Assembly (NCBI GenBank): GCA_964412815.1
Contig: CAYPQF010000050.1
Location: forward strand, 62,001 to 126,000
Direction: 5' to 3'
From: JAOAFZ01 sp964412815
Lineage (GTDB): Bacteria; Patescibacteriota; Microgenomatia; UBA1406; GWC2-37-13
DNA length: 64,000 nucleotides
Position numbers and translations under genes: made by a program. A model generated the notes under the pieces. It was not told the DNA's origin. It saw nothing but the letters and a program-made list of their open reading frames with translations, and did not search any database. This document shows, piece by piece, positions 59,794 to 64,000 of this stretch. The stretch's first letter is position 1. Each line of letters begins with the position of its first letter.

Positions 59794-60909
59794 ATGAAAC
59801 TACAGCAGATACTTATTGGAATCGGGTTGGTAGCCGGTATCGGGCTCCTTATTCTGATCCTGCGCCGACCGGACGGAACGGTACTGATTCCGGAAAGATC
59901 AGAGAGGCAGTCCCGAATAGCTACCGCTCAGTCAGTCATTTCACCTTCCCCTACTCCACTGGTCTATCTGGAAGCGACTACCTCTGCAATGGTTCAAAAC
60001 GTTCCCCAGGTTCCCCAAACATTTAATAACTGTGGACCAGCAACACTTTCGATGGTCATGAGCTGGGCAGGAACCCCCCAAGACCAGAACTATCTGGGAA
60101 GTGTAATGCGTCCGTATCAGAATCCGGCCGGCGATAATGATGATAAATCTATTTCCTCGGCGGAGTTTGTACGCTGGGCACAGGAATTTGATCTGTACGC
60201 AATGAATCGTCCCAACGGAACCATTGACTTGCTCAAGACCTTTACTACCAACGGAATTCCGGTTGTTGTCAAATCGTGGTTGAATCCGAACGAGGATATT
60301 GGACATTTCCGGGTGATTACCGGGTTTGATGAGGCATCACAGACAATCTACTACGAAGATTCCTATAACGGTCCCAACCTGGCAATGAGTTATGAGGAGT
60401 TTACCGGGATGTGGCAGCCGTTCCACTATGAGTATTTTATTGTAGTCCCTCCCCGGTTGCAGTCAATTGTTGAGAGTATTGTCGGACCGGAGATGGATAA
60501 ATCCCTTGCATGGCGCAATACAGTAGACCGGGCGAACACCGAACTGGTAGCAGATAGTACGGCGGTATATCCCTGGTTTAATATTGCGGTGGCTTCGTAT
60601 TATCTGAAAAACTATCAGGAATCCGTAAACGCGTATGAGCAGGTAAAAACACGTCTGCCCCGCCGCATGTTGTGGTATCAGATCGAACCTATTCAGGCAT
60701 ATGCAGAGCTCGGGAATACCGAACAGGTAATCAGCCTGACCACTGCAATTCTTTCTGATCAGAACCGGGCTTTTTCCGAACTGTATCTGATTCGAGGTAA
60801 TCTCTACCTAGAACAGGGTCAGACAGCGGCGGCTCGACAGGAATTTGAACAGGCCATTCTTTATAATAAAAACCTGACCGAAGCACAGAAAGCTCTGAAC
60901 AAACTCTAA
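59794..60909 (+). CDS. Anchored C39-like cysteine peptidase with TPRs
   Basis: A 371-residue protein. One N-terminal membrane helix (residues 5-23) precedes a papain-like C39-type domain: catalytic Cys in QTFNNCGPATLSMVMSWAG (C80), His in GHFRVITGFDEAS and an Asp/Asn in YYEDSYNGPN. The last 110 residues form three tetratricopeptide-like helical pairs (WFNIAVASYYLKNYQESVNA and LYLIRGNLYLEQGQTAAARQ). It is probably an outer-face peptidase or bacteriocin-maturation-type enzyme. TATAAT lies eight bases before the ATG at 59794. Confidence 0.82.
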   Translation: MKLQQILIGIGLVAGIGLLILILRRPDGTVLIPERSERQSRIATAQSVISPSPTPLVYLEATTSAMVQNVPQVPQTFNNCGPATLSMVMSWAGTPQDQNYLGSVMRPYQNPAGDNDDKSISSAEFVRWAQEFDLYAMNRPNGTIDLLKTFTTNGIPVVVKSWLNPNEDIGHFRVITGFDEASQTIYYEDSYNGPNLAMSYEEFTGMWQPFHYEYFIVVPPRLQSIVESIVGPEMDKSLAWRNTVDRANTELVADSTAVYPWFNIAVASYYLKNYQESVNAYEQVKTRLPRRMLWYQIEPIQAYAELGNTEQVISLTTAILSDQNRAFSELYLIRGNLYLEQGQTAAARQEFEQAILYNKNLTEAQKALNKL

Positions 60910-60915
60910 TCTCTT

Positions 60916-61515
60916 ATGAAACACATTGTTATTGCACTTGCCTTTCTGGCGATGAGTGCTTTGATTATTACCGGTGCCTTCTTTTACCAGCAGAACCGAC
61001 AACCGGAGGTTCTCTCAGAAGCAACAGAACAGCCAAAAAAGATGTACTGGTTCTTGCTGCACCGGGAATCCAATATCGAATATCTGTATTTTGGATTACC
61101 AAACCAGCCGGAACGCAGTACACTGATCAAGACATTTACGGTAAAGACCGGCCGTCCGGGAGAACGGCCGACTCCCCTGCCAGAACTGGTTGGTCGTGAA
61201 TACTGGCTGGTAACGGCAAAAACACCGGTAGAAGATAATCCGGAAACAGCTCCTTATTTTATTACACTTGATGTTCCCGCTCCCAGTGAACCACCTTACG
61301 GCCCGTCTCCCTATCTGGAATGTGATGGACAATGTGACTGGGTAACGTATGGGGAGTTCGGCTTACATGGCGTAAATGGAGACCTGAGCCGGCTGTCACC
61401 GGAAGATCCCGGCAGTTCCGGTTGTATTCGTCATACCGATGAAGATATAACGTTCCTCTATAACCTGCTGCAGCCTGAAACAGAGGAAATCCGCTATTAT
61501 ATTAAAGCAATCTGA
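60916..61515 (+). CDS. L,D-transpeptidase (YkuD type)
   Basis: A 199-residue protein with one N-terminal anchor helix (IVIALAFLAMSALIITGAFF) and a YkuD domain. The catalytic region reads FGLHGVNGDL then DPGSSGCIRHTDED, that is H-G, then S-x-G-C-[IV]-R with the nucleophile Cys. YkuD enzymes make 3-3 crosslinks in peptidoglycan or attach proteins to it. It starts six bases after the C39-like peptidase gene, so the two form a cell-wall operon. Confidence 0.88.
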   Translation: MKHIVIALAFLAMSALIITGAFFYQQNRQPEVLSEATEQPKKMYWFLLHRESNIEYLYFGLPNQPERSTLIKTFTVKTGRPGERPTPLPELVGREYWLVTAKTPVEDNPETAPYFITLDVPAPSEPPYGPSPYLECDGQCDWVTYGEFGLHGVNGDLSRLSPEDPGSSGCIRHTDEDITFLYNLLQPETEEIRYYIKAI

Positions 61516-61621
61516 CGAATCACGCCGATTCTCTCTACCGGCATTCATCACCACTCACAATCTTAATGGTATCCTAATATCCGTTGTCTATAATAGGGGT
61601 ATTACTATTTTCACTGTTCTT

Positions 61622-62206
61622 ATGAAGTACACATTACCTCCATTACCCTACGATTATAAAGCCCTGGAGCCCCATATCGATGAACAAACCATGATGATTC
61701 ATCATGATAAGCACCATCAGGCATATACCGATAAACTCAATATGGTTCTGGAAAAATATCCTGATATTGCCGACCGGCCGCTGGAAGAGCTGCTCCGTGA
61801 TCTTGAATCACTCGAGATGGAGGCCGCTGATAAAAAAATGCTGCGCAATAATGGTGGCGGCTACCTGAACCACAATCTGTTCTGGGAAGTGATGGGTCCC
61901 GAAAAAGAGATTGACGAAGAACTGGTAAATCAGATCAAGACCACCTTTGGATCGATGGATGAGTTTAAAAAGATCTTTAGTGAAAACGCAGCCAATCAGT
62001 TCGGGAGCGGTTGGAGCTGGCTGGTACGTGATAGCGCCGGAAACCTGAAGGCGTATGCTACCCCCAATCAGGACTCACCCTATATGAATGGTGACACCCC
62101 CGTTTTTGGCTTGGATGTATGGGAACATGCGTACTATCTAAAATACCAGAACAAACGGCCTGATTATATTCAGGCTTGGTGGAACGCACTCAAACTGATT
62201 CCATAA
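61622..62206 (+). CDS. Iron/manganese superoxide dismutase
   Basis: A 194-residue enzyme that dismutates superoxide. The N-terminal ligand helix is TMMIHHDKHHQAYTDKLNMV, the second is GGGYLNHNLFWEVMGP, and the C-terminal ligands are in VFGLDVWEHAYYLKYQNKRP (Asp, His). FGSGWSWLVRD matches the family. The metal (Fe or Mn) cannot be settled by eye. TATAAT lies about 27 bases upstream. It stands next to the quinone-stress pair. Confidence 0.94.
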   Translation: MKYTLPPLPYDYKALEPHIDEQTMMIHHDKHHQAYTDKLNMVLEKYPDIADRPLEELLRDLESLEMEAADKKMLRNNGGGYLNHNLFWEVMGPEKEIDEELVNQIKTTFGSMDEFKKIFSENAANQFGSGWSWLVRDSAGNLKAYATPNQDSPYMNGDTPVFGLDVWEHAYYLKYQNKRPDYIQAWWNALKLIP

Positions 62207-62274
62207 CCGCTGACTGAATCGTTTTCATTTATGCAGGAGCCGGCGTATGCCGGCTTTTGCTATACTATACACTT

Positions 62275-63204
62275 ATGAATATTCTTGGCATTCACCACAT
62301 TACTGCGATGACGAAAGACGCGCAGACGAATATTGACTTTTATACAAAAGTTCTTGGGCTGCGACTGGTCAAACTGACGGTAAACTTTGACGATCCGTCT
62401 GCCTATCATCTGTACTTTGGAGATGCTGCCGGAACACCGGGGACCATCATGACATTTTTTGCCTGGCCGGGACTGAATGAAGGTTCCGCCGGAACAGGTA
62501 TGGCAACGCAGATCTCATTCAAAGTTCCTCCAGACTCACTTGAGTTCTGGGAAGATCAGCTGGGGCGTCATCATATTGAACAGCTGGGCATTCTTACCCA
62601 CATGGAAGAGGACCATATCACGTTCGAAGATCTGGATGGTCACCTGCTCCGACTGGTTGAAACAAAGGACGAAGTGCCCGACTGGCAGTTCTGGGCCGCG
62701 GGAGATATTCCTAAAGAATACGCAATCCGCGGGTTTCATGGCATTCGTTTAGGCTATAAAGAAGCCTCAAATACAAAATCTTTCCTTGAACAGAGCTATG
62801 GGTTTAAGCCAGGGAAATCCGACCGGAATGTCGAAGAATATATCAACGGGTACACCCACATCTATCTGCAAACAGGGGCACAGTTACCCGAAGGGATGCC
62901 GGGGACAGGTACCATTCATCACGTTGCCTGGCAGGTTACCGACGATGATGCAGAACGGAATGCCCGAATAGAACTGATGAAAGCAGGCGTATACCCTACC
63001 GAACAGATTGACCGGAACTACTTTCACTCGATCTATTTCCGGGAACCGGGAGGCGTATTGTTTGAGATCGCAACCAATGGCCCTGGATTTTCAGTAGACG
63101 AAGATCAAGATAAACTGGGTACAAAACTTGTACTGCCCCCACAGTTCGAATCCATGCGCGAAACCATCCAGAATCAGCTCCCCAAGCTGATCCTGCCGGA
63201 ATAA
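62275..63204 (+). CDS. mhqO: Ring-cleaving dioxygenase (MhqO-like, VOC fold)
   Basis: A 309-residue two-module vicinal-oxygen-chelate protein. Module 1 begins ILGIHHITAMTKDAQTNIDF and module 2 begins with IRGFHGIRLGYKEASNTKSF; the metal ligands are His in HHITAM and HHVAWQVTDDDAE and Glu in GGVLFEIATNGPGFSVDED. It matches the glyoxalase-type ring-cleaving dioxygenases that act on hydroquinones and catechols. The start at MNILGIHH lies eight bases after TATACT. The esterase that follows is its usual partner in Bacillus-type mhq operons. Confidence 0.85.
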   Translation: MNILGIHHITAMTKDAQTNIDFYTKVLGLRLVKLTVNFDDPSAYHLYFGDAAGTPGTIMTFFAWPGLNEGSAGTGMATQISFKVPPDSLEFWEDQLGRHHIEQLGILTHMEEDHITFEDLDGHLLRLVETKDEVPDWQFWAAGDIPKEYAIRGFHGIRLGYKEASNTKSFLEQSYGFKPGKSDRNVEEYINGYTHIYLQTGAQLPEGMPGTGTIHHVAWQVTDDDAERNARIELMKAGVYPTEQIDRNYFHSIYFREPGGVLFEIATNGPGFSVDEDQDKLGTKLVLPPQFESMRETIQNQLPKLILPE

Positions 63205-63245
63205 CGTCACTAGACAATCGTTTCAATCTGTACTACCATAAATCT

Positions 63246-63881
63246 ATGCCAGAGATTCGCGGATTTACTCATGTCTATAAACCACCAACTGATGGGAATA
63301 CACTGGTGATTATGGCATTACATGGAACAGGTGGTGACGAAAACGACCTGGTTCCCTTTGTCGAACAGATTGATCCTACGGTGGGAATCTTAAGTCCACG
63401 GGGAAAGGTCGACGAGAATGGACATGCCCGCTTTTTCCGCCGGCTCAAAGAAGGGGTGTTTGACGAAGAAGATATTGCAGTTCGCAGCAAAGAACTGGTG
63501 CAGTTCGTGAACGATGCCGCAGAGACATACCACTTCGATCGTAAAAATCTGATATGGCTGGGATATTCAAACGGGGCCAATATCACCACCAGTGTGATGC
63601 TCCTCCACCCCGCGGTTATTCACCGGGCAATTCTACTCAGACCAATGGTCACCATTGTTCCTGAGTCTATTCCTACCCTGACCGATACCGAGATCTTAAT
63701 CTCTTCAGGACGCCAGGACCCGATCGTCCCAGAAGAAAATACCCAGCGTCTCATTCATATCTATCAGCAAACCGGTGCGATTGTTGAGCTGTTCCTGCAT
63801 GAAGGAGGGCATCATCTGGAATCAAAAGATGCCGAAGTCGCACAGCAATGGTATCTCAAGCAGCAGAAAAAGCTGAAATAA
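63246..63881 (+). CDS. mhqD: Carboxylesterase/phospholipase (MhqD-like)
   Basis: A 211-residue alpha/beta hydrolase. MALHGTGGDENDLVPFVEQI carries the oxyanion region, IWLGYSNGANITTSVMLLHP the nucleophile Ser108, SSGRQDPIVPEENT the Asp, and LHEGGHHLESKD the His. This set and the length match the MhqD carboxylesterases of quinone detoxification. It follows the dioxygenase by 41 bases in the same direction. Confidence 0.85.
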   Translation: MPEIRGFTHVYKPPTDGNTLVIMALHGTGGDENDLVPFVEQIDPTVGILSPRGKVDENGHARFFRRLKEGVFDEEDIAVRSKELVQFVNDAAETYHFDRKNLIWLGYSNGANITTSVMLLHPAVIHRAILLRPMVTIVPESIPTLTDTEILISSGRQDPIVPEENTQRLIHIYQQTGAIVELFLHEGGHHLESKDAEVAQQWYLKQQKKLK

Positions 63882-63975
63882 TCCCGGCACTTCTTACCAC
63901 TTTATTATCACTTCCTGTTCTTATACTCCATATTACAACCTGATAATAGAAGATATTACGAAATTATCTTTTTTT

Positions 63976-64000
63976 ATGGACGAACAGCAACTCAAAAATC
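63976..64000 (+). CDS. Start of a gene cut by the window edge
   Basis: Only eight codons are present (MDEQQLKN) after the AT-rich stretch 63930-63975. No family can be assigned. Confidence 0.35.

Overview
The window looks like a chromosomal segment of a Candidate Phyla Radiation bacterium (Patescibacteria). A Microgenomates- or Katanobacteria-like lineage is plausible, but the placement is inference: it rests on a secreted DUF11 protein with a VPKTGP sortase-type anchor, an HMA-TauE-cupredoxin fusion, many small membrane proteins, and no marker such as rRNA to test it. The ordinary genes have moderate GC. Very many have a TATAAT/TATACT box ending about 6-9 nt before the ATG and no Shine-Dalgarno sequence, so their mRNAs are probably leaderless.

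Layout. 1-690 is AT-rich non-coding DNA with DnaA-box-like sites, an inverted repeat and a cluster of CTATAGGA motifs. 0.7-12.3 kb carries yebC, lgt, a DksA-like protein, glycosyltransferases, a CBS protein and pepA. 12.4-14.2 kb holds mobile-element relics (a recombinase tail and a broken transposase). 14.2-28.3 kb carries most of de novo pyrimidine synthesis (pyrE, pyrD, pyrF, carB, carA, pyrB; no pyrC) with polX and rnhB. 28.4-40 kb has two tRNAs, PAP2, dnaB, a metallo-hydrolase, an RNA methyltransferase and the DUF11 surface protein. 40-54.5 kb is an accessory region. 54.5-64 kb carries a T4CP-like ATPase, a cation exchanger, a C39-like peptidase plus L,D-transpeptidase pair, superoxide dismutase and an mhqO/mhqD-like quinone-stress pair.

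The most unusual content is a set of about fifteen single genes (rarely pairs), very GC-rich with G or C at almost every third codon position, scattered between and inside host gene groups: 15.4, 18.6, 19.2, 25.9, 28.4-28.9, 30.4, 32.7, 34.4, 40.4, 42.1, 48.5, 50.6, 52.4, 53.6 and 58.3 kb. Unlike the host genes, these monocistronic cassettes mostly have a Shine-Dalgarno sequence, an AT-rich promoter (often TTGACA, 17 nt, TATACT, with a CTATAGG or CTATAAG element in or near it) and their own hairpin terminator. Most products are membrane proteins or secreted proteins with one N-terminal anchor. Three are clearly truncated or broken by TAG codons.

Four cassettes of the 40-54 kb group (40.4, 42.1, 48.5, 52.4 kb), and less clearly two more (50.6, 53.6 kb), share a further layout that I do not recognise. 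A 5' leader segment is followed closely by a long hairpin, and that segment is perfectly complementary (13, 13, 16 and 14 nt) to the loop or 3' arm of the same transcript's own terminator. The sequence differs between cassettes, but complementarity is kept, including one compensatory change between two related cassettes. This predicts mRNAs whose 5' leader pairs with their 3' terminator hairpin. It is my leading candidate for an undescribed system.
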